Shown here: piece after piece, positions 51,345-59,227 of the stretch | Numbering within the stretch: position 1 is the stretch's first letter | Layout: each line of letters opens with the position of its first letter | DNA from: JADJWR01 sp964509545 | GTDB taxonomy: Bacteria; Pseudomonadota; Gammaproteobacteria; Burkholderiales; Burkholderiaceae_F | Direction of reading: 5' to 3' | Assembly (NCBI GenBank): GCA_964509545.1 | Contig: CAZDXQ010000003.1 | Span: 1 to 64,000, forward strand | DNA length: 64,000 bases | The notes under the pieces: generated by a model | Databases searched by the model: none | Seen by the model: only the letters and a program-made list of their open reading frames with translations | What the model was told of the DNA's origin: nothing | Made by a program: the position numbers and the translations under genes

Positions 51345-52388
51345 TCAGCTATGGCCGATCACGGGATGCGGCTGATACGGCGCGGCCAGCCGCGCGAGTT
51401 CTTCTCCCGACAGCGTGATGCGCAGCGCGTCGAGCGCCTGTTCGAGTTGCCCCGGCTTGCTGACACCGATGAGGGGGCTCGTCACGCCGTCCTGATGCAG
51501 CAGCCATGCGTAAGCCAGCGCGGCGTTGCTCACGCCCTTCTCGCGCGCCAGTTGCGTCACCGCGTCGACCACGGCGAAATCCGCCTCGCGGTAATAGAAC
51601 TTCTGCGCGATGTCATCGGTGGCGGCGCGCGAGGTGGCGCCGGCCGCCTTGTCGGTGCTGCCGCCCTCGCCCGGCTTGCGGTTGCCGGCGAGAAAGCCGC
51701 GCGCCAGCGGGCTCCACGGCAGCAGGCCGACGCCGGTGGCGCGGCAGTACGGGTTCATCTCGCGCTCCTCCTCGCGGTAGGCGAGGTTGTAGTGGTTCTG
51801 CATCGAGACGAACCGGCTCCAGCCGTGCCGCTCGGCAGCGTGCTGCATGCCGGCGAACTGCCAGGCGAACATGCTGGAGGCGCCGATGTAGCGTGCCTTG
51901 CCGCGTTTCACCACCTCGTGCAGCGCCTCCATCGTCTCCTCCACCGGCGTGGCGGCATCGAAGCGGTGGATCTGGTACAGATCGACGTAGTCGATGCCGA
52001 GCCGGCGCAGGCTGTCGTCGATGGCGGCGAAAATCCTCTTGCGCGACAGCCCGCTCGTGTTCGGCCGCGGCTGGAACTTCGGCCCCGATGCATTGCCGCC
52101 CTGGAAGGCGAGATCGACCGGGAAGTAGACCTTGGTGGCGACCACCACCTCGTCACGGTGGCAGAACTCGCGCACGAACTTGCCGGTCAGTTCCTCGGAG
52201 ATGCCGGCCGAATACATGTCGGCGGTGTCGAAGAAGTTGATGCCCGCCTCCACCGCCGCGCGCACCAGCGGCCGCGAGGCCGCTTCATCGAGCACCCACG
52301 GCCGCCACTTCGGCGTGCCGTAGGTCATCATGCCCAGCGCGAAGCGCGAAACCTTCAGGCCCGACTGGCCGAGGCGGACGTACTGCAT
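51345..52388 (-). CDS. Aldo/keto reductase
   Basis: A 347-residue cytosolic NADPH-dependent oxidoreductase. AKR features include the N-terminal VRLGQSGLKVSRFALG, FFDTADMYSAGISEE (catalytic Asp and Tyr), the lysine in VVVATKVYFP and the histidine in DLYQIHRFD. Further on are MQNHYNLAYREEEREM, LPWSPLARGFLAG and the cofactor loop SPLIGVSKPGQL. The ATG at 52388 has AGGGAGG upstream; the longer frame lacks support. Closest in pattern to YajO/tas-like reductases. No link to its neighbours is apparent. Confidence 0.95.
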   Translation of the reverse strand: MQYVRLGQSGLKVSRFALGMMTYGTPKWRPWVLDEAASRPLVRAAVEAGINFFDTADMYSAGISEELTGKFVREFCHRDEVVVATKVYFPVDLAFQGGNASGPKFQPRPNTSGLSRKRIFAAIDDSLRRLGIDYVDLYQIHRFDAATPVEETMEALHEVVKRGKARYIGASSMFAWQFAGMQHAAERHGWSRFVSMQNHYNLAYREEEREMNPYCRATGVGLLPWSPLARGFLAGNRKPGEGGSTDKAAGATSRAATDDIAQKFYYREADFAVVDAVTQLAREKGVSNAALAYAWLLHQDGVTSPLIGVSKPGQLEQALDALRITLSGEELARLAAPYQPHPVIGHS

Positions 52389-52470
52389 GGCGGCCCTCCC
52401 TGCTCGGTGTTGCGCAGGCGGGCGATCGTAGCGGAATTGCCGGCCGCTTCTGCAGCGCGCCATGCCCGGC

Positions 52471-52770
52471 TCACATGCCGAGCAGGCGGCCGATGCGGGC
52501 GATGTAGTCGCCGGCCTTGATGGCGTCGCTCAGCAGCTCGTCGCTGGCGGCGTGCAGCTTCTCGCGCAGGCCCGTCAGGCCCCCATGCACGTCCTCGTGC
52601 GGCTGCGCCGAGGCCAGCGCCGCGCGCAACTGCTCGACGTCGGCGCGCAGGTGGTCGAGGTCGCCGCGGCCGCTCTTCAGTTGCGCCAGGTCGCGTTCGA
52701 GCGCGTCGACGAGACGCGCCGCCTCGTCGAGGTCGACCTTGCGCTTCTGCTCGGGGGTGCCTTCCGTCAT
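52471..52770 (-). CDS. Small helical protein, 99 residues
   Basis: Not assigned to a family. A charged, strongly helical sequence with heptad-like leucines (EAARLVDALERDLAQLKSGRGDLDHLRADVEQLRAAL) and a C-terminal KAGDYIARIGRLLGM. No signal peptide or membrane span. It lies between the reductase and fliE on the same strand, with 82 and 89 bp gaps, so it may be read with fliE. A role in flagellar or chemotaxis regulation is possible but not shown. Confidence 0.65.
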   Translation of the reverse strand: MTEGTPEQKRKVDLDEAARLVDALERDLAQLKSGRGDLDHLRADVEQLRAALASAQPHEDVHGGLTGLREKLHAASDELLSDAIKAGDYIARIGRLLGM

Positions 52771-52859
52771 TGCCGGACTCGATGCGCTGCGTAGATGGCG
52801 CGCAGCTTAGCGCGGGAACGCCCATCGGGTGCGGCGCCGGCACGCCGCGGCCATGCCGC

Positions 52860-53171
52860 TCACACCGGCATGTTCATGATCTGTTCGTAGGCCTGCACCA
52901 GGCGGTTTCGCACCTGCACCGCCGCCTGGAACGACAGCTGCGACCTGTTCATCGCGATCATCGTTTCTTCGAGACTGACGGCCGGATTCTCCAGCTGGAA
53001 CTGCCGCTGCAGTTCGGTCGACTGCTGCTGTGTGCGGCTGACCGCCTTCAGCGCCGAATCCAGCGCGCCGACGAAATCGGCCTTGCCGGCCTGCGTCGCC
53101 TGATCCGGAGCAGGCGCCTTCAGGCCGGCCAGTGCCTGCGCGATCTGCGCGTTGATCGGTTTGATATCCAT
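52860..53171 (-). CDS. fliE: Flagellar hook-basal body protein FliE
   Basis: A 103-residue exported protein joining the MS ring to the proximal rod. The C-terminal QLENPAVSLEETMIAMNRSQLSFQAAVQVRNRLVQAYEQIMNM is a strong FliE signature. The start is ATG 53171 (MDIKPINAQI); the frame runs further upstream to a TTG without support. It is divergent from fliF, the usual arrangement in betaproteobacteria, with control sites shared in the spacer. Confidence 0.97.
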   Translation of the reverse strand: MDIKPINAQIAQALAGLKAPAPDQATQAGKADFVGALDSALKAVSRTQQQSTELQRQFQLENPAVSLEETMIAMNRSQLSFQAAVQVRNRLVQAYEQIMNMPV

Positions 53172-53268
53172 GGCGCAACGCCACCCGCAAGTTCTGCCTC
53201 GGGCTGACGTTAGTGACAACTTCAGGGCGCCGATCCCCGGATAAGCGCGCGCGCCGCCGGTCTATTCC

Positions 53269-53284
53269 CGCCGTTGCAACGGCG
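53269..53284. promoter_or_regulatory. 16-bp perfect palindrome in the fliE-fliF divergent spacer
   Basis: CGCCGTTGCAACGGCG is a perfect dyad with no loop, about 97 bp from the fliE start and 95 bp from the fliF start, so it is central between the two genes. This is what a shared operator for a dimeric regulator would look like. I could not fit a sigma54 or sigma28 promoter to either side. A TAAAG/GCCGAATAA pair at about 53331-53346 has the wrong spacing. Confidence 0.5.
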
Positions 53285-53379
53285 CTTCAAGTCCGGCGCT
53301 TTTCCGGCCCTTATCCACGCTTTCGCACCCTAAAGCCGGCCGAATAATCCGTCCGACCTCGCGCCGGGATGCCCACGGC

Positions 53380-55059
53380 ATGCCGGCAGGCGAGCCCACG
53401 GCAACTCGTTCCGGACCGATGGACAACACCGCAGTCGTCCCCAGCACCGTCAGCGCCGCCGACAGACCGGCCAGCGCGTTCGCCCGGATGAGCCCACGGG
53501 TCAAGGGCATGCTCGCCCTCGGCGCAGCGGGCGTGGTGGCGATCGTCGCCTCGGCCTGGCTGTGGGCGGCATCGCCGAACTACCGCGTGCTGTTCACCAA
53601 TCTGTCCGACCGCGACGGCGGGGCGATCATCGCCAGTCTGGCGCAGATGAACATTCCCTACAGGAACGGCGACGGCGGCGTGCTGCTGGTGCCGGCCGAC
53701 AAGGTGCACGAGGCGCGGCTGAAGCTCGCCTCGCAGGGCCTGCCGAAGGGGTCGCTGGTCGGATTCGAGATCATGGAGACGCAGAAGTTCGGCGTCACCC
53801 AGTTCCAGGAGCAGGTCAATTACCAGCGCGGCCTCGAAGGCGAACTGGCCCGTTCGATCCAGGCGCTGGCGCCGGTGGCGCAGGCGCGCGTGCACCTGGC
53901 GCTGCCGAAGGCCTCCGGCTTCCTGCGCGAGAAGCAGCCGCCCACCGCCTCGGTGCTGCTGCAGCTTCACCCCGGCAGAACGCTCGACCGCACGCAGGTG
54001 GCGGGCATCGTGCACCTGGTGTCCTCCAGCGTGCCCGAGCTGGCGACCAAGAACGTGTCCGTGGTCGACCAGTCGGGCAACCTGCTCGCCTCCGACCGCA
54101 CCACCGCCGCCGGGCTCGATGCGGCGCAGCTCGACTACGTGACACAGATCGAGGCGAACACGATCAAGCGCATCGAGGACATCCTCGAGCCGATCCTCGG
54201 CCGCGGCAACGTCCGCGCGCAGGTCACCGCCGACATCGACTTCACCCAGGTCGAGGCAACCTCCGAGACCTACACGCCCAATCAGGGGGCCGACGCCAAG
54301 GCCAGCATTCGCTCGTCGACGACCAGCGAATCGATGCAGCCCGGGCCGGTGACGCCGCAGGGCGTGCCCGGCGCGATGTCGAACCAGCCGCCGGTGCCGC
54401 CCACCGCGCCCATCAACGGCAACGCGCCAGCGCTGAATCCGCAGCCGGCGGCGGCGAACAGCACGCCGTCGACCCGGCGCGAGGCAACGACCAATTTCGA
54501 GGTCGACAAGAACGTCCGCCACACGCGCCAGGCCACCGGCCAGGTCCGCCGGCTGACCGCTGCGGTTGTCGTCAACCATCGCACTGCGGCCGCGGCCGAC
54601 GGCGCGGCCGCGCAGTCGACGCCGTTGTCCGAGAAGGAGATCCAGAACATCACCGCACTGGCGCGCGACGCGATGGGCTTCAACGCGCAGCGCGGCGATT
54701 CGCTGAACGTGGTCAACGCCGCCTTCAGCCAGCCCGAGCTGGCGCCGGCGCAGCCGCTGCCGCTGTGGAAGCAGCCGGACACGGTCGCGATGGGCAAGGA
54801 GGTGGGCAAGGCGGCGCTGTTCCTGCTGCTGACGCTGATCGTCGTCTTCGGCGTCGTCCGCCCGGCGCTGAAGTCGATCGGCAGCCCGCCCAAGCCGCAG
54901 CCGCTGCCGAACACGCCGCCGGCCGGCACCGGCGCGGCGACGGCCGAACTCGGCCTGTCGCCCGTCGACCAGGTCCGCCAGCTGGCCAGGCACGACCCGG
55001 CCACGGTGGCCAACGTCGTCAAGACCTGGGTCGCCGCCGAGGGCGCGAAGACGGCTTAG
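53380..55059 (+). CDS. fliF: Flagellar MS-ring protein FliF
   Basis: A 559-residue inner-membrane ring protein. Membrane segments lie near residues 45-62 (LALGAAGVVAIVASAWLW) and near 470-490 (GKAALFLLLTLIVVFGVV). Between them are the ring-building motifs (NYRVLFTNLSDRDGGAIIASLAQ, FGVTQFQEQVNYQRGLEGELARSI, ARVHLALPK). The C-terminal tail binds FliG. Starts at ATG 53380 or 53419 are both possible; neither has a strong ribosome site. It is the first gene of fliF-fliG-fliH-fliI-fliJ-fliK. Confidence 0.96.
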   Translation: MPAGEPTATRSGPMDNTAVVPSTVSAADRPASAFARMSPRVKGMLALGAAGVVAIVASAWLWAASPNYRVLFTNLSDRDGGAIIASLAQMNIPYRNGDGGVLLVPADKVHEARLKLASQGLPKGSLVGFEIMETQKFGVTQFQEQVNYQRGLEGELARSIQALAPVAQARVHLALPKASGFLREKQPPTASVLLQLHPGRTLDRTQVAGIVHLVSSSVPELATKNVSVVDQSGNLLASDRTTAAGLDAAQLDYVTQIEANTIKRIEDILEPILGRGNVRAQVTADIDFTQVEATSETYTPNQGADAKASIRSSTTSESMQPGPVTPQGVPGAMSNQPPVPPTAPINGNAPALNPQPAAANSTPSTRREATTNFEVDKNVRHTRQATGQVRRLTAAVVVNHRTAAAADGAAAQSTPLSEKEIQNITALARDAMGFNAQRGDSLNVVNAAFSQPELAPAQPLPLWKQPDTVAMGKEVGKAALFLLLTLIVVFGVVRPALKSIGSPPKPQPLPNTPPAGTGAATAELGLSPVDQVRQLARHDPATVANVVKTWVAAEGAKTA

Positions 55060-55110
55060 CGCCCCACGCTGCCATGCGTTCCGTCGTCCCTCTTCGTCGC
55101 CTTTGTTTTC

Positions 55111-55197
55111 GCAGCGGGCGCCGAGCCGCCTCAAGCCCGCTGCGCCATCTTCCCGCGAGCGGTGCACGTGCGTCGGCGCAGCCGACGCGTACACCGC
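55111..55197. repeat. Two hairpin elements in the fliF-fliG spacer
   Basis: First, 8-bp perfect arms GCAGCGGG (55111-55118) and CCCGCTGC (55136-55143) flank the core CGCCGAGCCGCCTCAAG. Second, the GTGCAC-type hairpin lies at 55161-55195, with constant flanks GGTGCACGTGCG and CGCGTACACC, loop GCA and an 8-bp perfect variable stem (55170-55177/55181-55188). Both are members of the families also found at motA-motB and fliG-fliH. The second ends 17 bp before the fliG start. Confidence 0.9.
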
Positions 55198-55211
55198 GAG
55201 CGCGTTAGATC

Positions 55212-56210
55212 ATGGCCGACAACGGCATCGAACAGGCCGCGATCCTGCTGATGACGGTCGGCGAGGAGCAGGCCGCCGAGGTGATGAAGTACCTCAGCCC
55301 CAAGGAAGTGCAGAAGATCGGGCAGACGATGGCGCAGCTGAAGACGGTGCCGCGCGAGAAGGTCGAGGCGGCCATCGCCAGCTTCCAGCGCACCCGCGAC
55401 GAGCAGTTCTCTCTGGTCGGCGACACCGATGCCTTCGTCAGCGGCGTGCTCAAACGCGCGCTGGGAAACGACAAGGCGAGCCTGCTGCTCGACCGAATCC
55501 TGCAGGGGCGCGACGTTTCCGGCATCGAGAGCCTGAAATGGATGGATGCCGGCGCCGTGGCTGAGCTGCTGCGCAACGAGCACCCGCAGATCATCGCCTC
55601 GATCCTCGTGCACCTTGAGCGCGACCAGGCCGCCGATGTGCTGCGCGCCTTCTCCGAGAGGCTGCGCAACGACGTGCTGCTGCGCGTGGCCACGCTCGAC
55701 GGCATCCAGCCGCAGGCGCTGCAGGAACTGAACGAAGTGCTGTCGAAGGTGCTCAGCGGCGCCGAGAAGCTCAAGCGCACGACGCTGGGCGGCGCCAAGG
55801 CCACCGCCGAACTGCTGAATCTGCTCGGCAGCGCGCTGGAGACGTCCGCGGTCGACGCGATCCGCGAGCACGACGGCGACCTGGCGCAGAAGATCTCGGA
55901 CCAGATGTTCACCTTCGAGGATCTGCGCAACCTCGACGACCGCGCCGTGCAGGCGCTGCTGCGCGAGGTGCAGAGCGAGAGCCTGATCATCGCGCTGAAG
56001 GGCACCGACCAGGCGATGCGCGACAAGGTGTTCAAGAACATGTCCAGCCGCGCCGCCGAGATGCTGCGCGAGGACCTCGAGGCCAAGGGCCCGGTGCGCG
56101 TCTCCGAGGTCGAGGCCGAGCAGCGCGAGATCCTGAAGATCGTCCGCCGCCTCGCCGACGAGGGCCAGATCCAGCTCGGCGGCAAGGGCGGGGATGATGC
56201 CTATGTGTAA
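55212..56210 (+). CDS. fliG: Flagellar motor switch protein FliG
   Basis: A 332-residue rotor protein that meets FliF, FliM and MotA. Seen are the N-terminal QAAILLMTVGEEQAAEVMKYL, the middle-domain EHPQIIASILVHLERDQAADVL (EHPQ motif) and the C-terminal torque helix region (DLRNLDDRAVQALLREVQSESLIIALKG to MSSRAAEMLREDLEAKGPVR). Length and motifs are normal. Its 3' end runs into the structured fliG-fliH spacer. Confidence 0.98.
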   Translation: MADNGIEQAAILLMTVGEEQAAEVMKYLSPKEVQKIGQTMAQLKTVPREKVEAAIASFQRTRDEQFSLVGDTDAFVSGVLKRALGNDKASLLLDRILQGRDVSGIESLKWMDAGAVAELLRNEHPQIIASILVHLERDQAADVLRAFSERLRNDVLLRVATLDGIQPQALQELNEVLSKVLSGAEKLKRTTLGGAKATAELLNLLGSALETSAVDAIREHDGDLAQKISDQMFTFEDLRNLDDRAVQALLREVQSESLIIALKGTDQAMRDKVFKNMSSRAAEMLREDLEAKGPVRVSEVEAEQREILKIVRRLADEGQIQLGGKGGDDAYV

Positions 56211-56641
56211 CGGCGCCTCGGGTGTACGCGACGCTGCGCGTCGCACGTGCACCCTCGGCGAAAAAAGTCGGATCGGCCGCCTTCGGGCGGCCGGGCGGCG
56301 GCCGATCAACCTGAGCAGGCACCGCGTCGCGGTGCCTGCAACCCATCCTCCGCAAGGCTCTGGGTTGTTCCTCGCAAGGCTGCTCGCACGGTGCCTTTCG
56401 GGCAGCGCGCAGCGCTGCCCGGCCGGGCTGGCGGCGCAACGCGCGGCCAGCCCATCCTTACGCGCCGGCGCCGAGCCGCCTCAAGGCGGCGCGTCCGACT
56501 TTCGCGCCAGCGGCGCGGGCGCGGACAGCGAAGCCGTACGCGCTCGTCGAATCATGCGCCGCATCGCGGCGCATCCGAGCTCGCCTCGCGCGAGTGCACG
56601 TGCGCCGCGCAGCGGCGCGTACACGAGCGCGACTTGACGAG
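56211..56641. repeat. 431-bp spacer of nested hairpin elements between fliG and fliH
   Basis: The spacer contains a reversed GTGCAC-type hairpin at 56221-56253. Outer 9-bp perfect arms AAAGTCGGA (56264-56272) and TCCGACTTT (56494-56502) follow. Between them is a hairpin with 9-bp perfect arms (56271-56279/56299-56307) around the core CCTTCGGGCGGCCGGGCGG, then a GCAGGCACCGC/GCGGTGCCTGC stem, a GGGCAGCGC-GCA-GCGCTGCCC stem and the core CGCCGAGCCGCCTCAAG at 56469-56485 with 8-bp arms. After the outer arms come an ATGCGCCGC palindrome and a forward GTGCAC-type hairpin at 56594-56624. No credible ORF. Confidence 0.9.
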
Positions 56642-57295
56642 ATGGGCGCCCCCGACAACAAGCTGTTCAGCAAGCTGATCCCGCGCGAGCAACTGAGCGA
56701 CGCGGAATCGTGGCAGTTCGAGCCGCTGCACGGCGCACGCGGGGAGACGCTGCACGCGCAACGCGATGCGCGCGCCTTCGAGCGCGGCCTGGCGCAGGGG
56801 CGGCGCGAAGGCTTTGCCGCAGCCAGCGCGCAGCGGGCCCAGCACGCGCAGAGCATCGCCCGCGTGCTCGACGAGCTGCGCGGCCGCTTTGCCGAACTGG
56901 AAAGCGCGGGCGCCGACGCACTGTTCGACCTGGCCATCGAGATCGCCCGCCAGGTGGTGCGGCACGAGGTCCGCGTGCGCCGCGATGCGGTGCTGCCGGT
57001 GCTGCGCGAGGCGGTGACGCAGGTGATCGAGCAGCAGGCGCACCCGCGTGTGCACCTGAATCCGCGCGACCTGGAACTGATCCGCGCCGATCTGGACGCC
57101 GACGGGCTGCTGAAAGGCTGCCGCTTCGTCCCCGATGCGCAGGTCGGCCACGGCGGCTGCCGCGTCGAGACCAACCTCGGCGAGATCGACGGCCGGCTGG
57201 CCACCCGCTGGCGGCGCGTGGTGCAGCAGACGCTCGGCGCCGATGCCGCCTGGACCGAAGCCGACGACGAAGGCGCCGGCGCAGCCGCGCCATGA
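56642..57295 (+). CDS. fliH: Flagellar export stator protein FliH
   Basis: A 217-residue cytoplasmic regulator of the FliI ATPase. The N-terminal KLIPREQLSDAESWQFEPL is followed by a long helix with GxxxG-like spacing (FERGLAQGRREGFAAASAQ). The C-terminal domain (LFDLAIEIARQVVRHEVRV, HLNPRDLELIRADL, GGCRVETNLGEIDGRLATRW) is typical. I use ATG 56642; the upstream frame lies in repeats. It overlaps fliI by 4 bp. Confidence 0.95.
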   Translation: MGAPDNKLFSKLIPREQLSDAESWQFEPLHGARGETLHAQRDARAFERGLAQGRREGFAAASAQRAQHAQSIARVLDELRGRFAELESAGADALFDLAIEIARQVVRHEVRVRRDAVLPVLREAVTQVIEQQAHPRVHLNPRDLELIRADLDADGLLKGCRFVPDAQVGHGGCRVETNLGEIDGRLATRWRRVVQQTLGADAAWTEADDEGAGAAAP

Positions 57296-58722
57296 CGGGC
57301 ACCGCCACCGCGCCGTTCGCGCGCTTCTTCCAGCAGTCGGCGTCCATCGCCGCCTCGGCGCAGGCGCTCGAAGTCAACGGCCGCCTGACCCGCGTGGCCG
57401 GTCTGGTGATGGAGGCGGTCGGACTGAAGCTGCCCATCGGCAGTCAGGTGCTGATCGTGCAGGACGAGGCGCTGCGCGTCGACGCCGAGGTCGTCGGATT
57501 CGCCGGCGACCGGCTGTTCCTGATGCCGACCAGCGAGCCCTATGGACTGCGTCCCGGCGCCACCGTCGTGGCGCAGGAGGCGGCGGCCGTGCGGCCGCGG
57601 CTGCACCGGAACAATCACCCGTGGCGGCGCAGCGAGGACCGCACCCGCCACCTGCCGATGGGCAACGCGCTGCTCGGCCGAGTGATCGACCCGAATGGCC
57701 GGCCGCTGGACCGCCTCGGCGCGCTGGCGCCGGCCGAGCTGCAGCCGCTGGCGCGCCGGCCGATCAACGCCATGGAGCGGGCCAAGGTGGCGCAGCCGCT
57801 CGACGTCGGCGTGCGTGCAATCAACGCGCTGCTGACCGTCGGCCGCGGCCAGCGGATCGGGCTGTTTGCCGGCTCCGGCGTGGGCAAGAGCGTGCTGCTC
57901 GGCATGATGGCCAAGTACACGAGCGCCGACGTGACCGTGGTCGGGCTGATCGGCGAACGCGGCCGCGAGGTCAAGGAATTCATCGAGGATATCCTCGGCC
58001 CGCAGGGGCTGCGCCGTGCCGTGGTCGTGGCCGCGCCGGCCGACGTGCCGCCGCTCACGCGCATGCAGGGCGCGGCATACGCCACCGCGGCCGCCGAGCA
58101 CTTCCGCGACCAGGGCAAGCACGTGCTGCTGCTGCTCGATTCGCTGACCCGCTACGCGATGGCGGCGCGCGAGATCGCGCTGGCCATCGGAGAGCCGCCG
58201 GCGACCAAGGGCTATCCGCCGTCGGTGTTCGCCCGGTTGCCGGCGCTGGTCGAGCGCGCCGGCAACGCCCCCGGCGCCAACGGCCGCGCGGCCGGATCGA
58301 TCACCGCCTTCTACACGGTGCTGACCGAGGGCGACGATCCGCAGGATCCGGTGGCCGATGCCGCCCGCGCCATCCTGGACGGCCATATCGTGCTGTCGCG
58401 CCGGCTGGCCGAGGCCGGCCACTATCCGGCGATCGACATCGAGGCGTCGATCTCGCGCGTGATGACGGCGGTCGCCGGCCCCGACCAGATCGAGCAGGCG
58501 CGCCGCTTCAAGGCGGTGTACTCGCGCTACCAGCGCAACCGCGACCTGATTGCGGTCGGCGCCTACGCGCCCGGCAACGATCCGCTGCTCGACGCTGCGA
58601 TCGAGGCGCAGCCGCGGCTCGATGCCTTCCTGCGCCAGTCGATGCACGAGCCATCGACGCTCGCCGAGGCGCATGGACGGATGGCAGCGCTGCTGGCGAC
58701 CGTCAAGGCGATGGACTTCTGA
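57292..58722 (+). CDS. fliI: Flagellum-specific ATPase FliI
   Basis: A 476-residue F1-like ATPase that powers or primes type III export. Motifs seen are the Walker A GLFAGSGVGKSVLLGMM, VVGLIGERGREVKEF, the Walker B HVLLLLDSLTRYAMAAREI, ATKGYPPSVFARLPAL and YSRYQRNRDLIAVGAY. The ATG at 57292 overlaps the fliH stop (ATGA). Length is typical. Works as a hexamer with FliH and FliJ. Confidence 0.98.
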   Translation: MTGTATAPFARFFQQSASIAASAQALEVNGRLTRVAGLVMEAVGLKLPIGSQVLIVQDEALRVDAEVVGFAGDRLFLMPTSEPYGLRPGATVVAQEAAAVRPRLHRNNHPWRRSEDRTRHLPMGNALLGRVIDPNGRPLDRLGALAPAELQPLARRPINAMERAKVAQPLDVGVRAINALLTVGRGQRIGLFAGSGVGKSVLLGMMAKYTSADVTVVGLIGERGREVKEFIEDILGPQGLRRAVVVAAPADVPPLTRMQGAAYATAAAEHFRDQGKHVLLLLDSLTRYAMAAREIALAIGEPPATKGYPPSVFARLPALVERAGNAPGANGRAAGSITAFYTVLTEGDDPQDPVADAARAILDGHIVLSRRLAEAGHYPAIDIEASISRVMTAVAGPDQIEQARRFKAVYSRYQRNRDLIAVGAYAPGNDPLLDAAIEAQPRLDAFLRQSMHEPSTLAEAHGRMAALLATVKAMDF

Positions 58723-58741
58723 GAACGCGAATCCGCTGACG

Positions 58742-59197
58742 ATGGAAGCGCACAGTCTTTCCATGCTCATTTCGCTGGCCACAACGGCGCGCGACGCCGC
58801 CGCCGTGCAACAGGCGCGGGCGCAGCAGCAGGTCGACGCGGCAAGGACCCAGCTCAACGTGCTGCACGAGTACGCGCGCGACTACGCGCTGCGCGCGCAG
58901 CGCCAGCGCGTCGACGGCTGCGACGTGATGGCAGAAGGCAATGCACGCGCCTTCGGCGGCCGCCTCGATGCCGCGGTGGCGGCGCAGCTGCAGGAACTGC
59001 AGCGCCGCGAAGCCCAGCTGGCGCAGGCGCAGGCGCAATGGCGCGAGCTGGCGCAGCGCGTGCAGCGGCTGGAGCTGCTCGCCGCGCGCCGCGCCGAAAC
59101 CGCGCGGCAACGCGCCGAGCGGCACGAACAGAGGCACAACGACGAGGTGGCGCGCCTTGCGGCACAGCGGCGCGCGACCAGCAATGCCGACTGGTGA
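58742..59197 (+). CDS. fliJ: Flagellar export protein FliJ
   Basis: A 151-residue coiled-coil protein, the FliI stalk and chaperone-escort. Nearly the whole sequence is helical with many Ala, Gln and Arg (LQELQRREAQLAQAQAQWRELAQ). There is no sharp motif in this family. Position between fliI and fliK and the length make the call safe. ATG 58742 is 19 bp after fliI. Confidence 0.93.
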   Translation: MEAHSLSMLISLATTARDAAAVQQARAQQQVDAARTQLNVLHEYARDYALRAQRQRVDGCDVMAEGNARAFGGRLDAAVAAQLQELQRREAQLAQAQAQWRELAQRVQRLELLAARRAETARQRAERHEQRHNDEVARLAAQRRATSNADW

Positions 59198-59227
59198 GCA
59201 CCGATCGAGACGAAGGAACGGACAACC

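Noticed and set aside
53331..53346. Sigma28 promoter before fliF (TAAAG and GCCGAATAA)
   Set aside because: The two elements are only a few bases apart, not 11-12 bp between boxes, so they cannot work as one promoter.
56211..56641. Insertion sequence remnant or MITE between fliG and fliH
   Set aside because: No transposase fragment, no target-site duplication and no single pair of terminal repeats bounding all copies; the hairpin families are described instead, although a mobile origin is not excluded.
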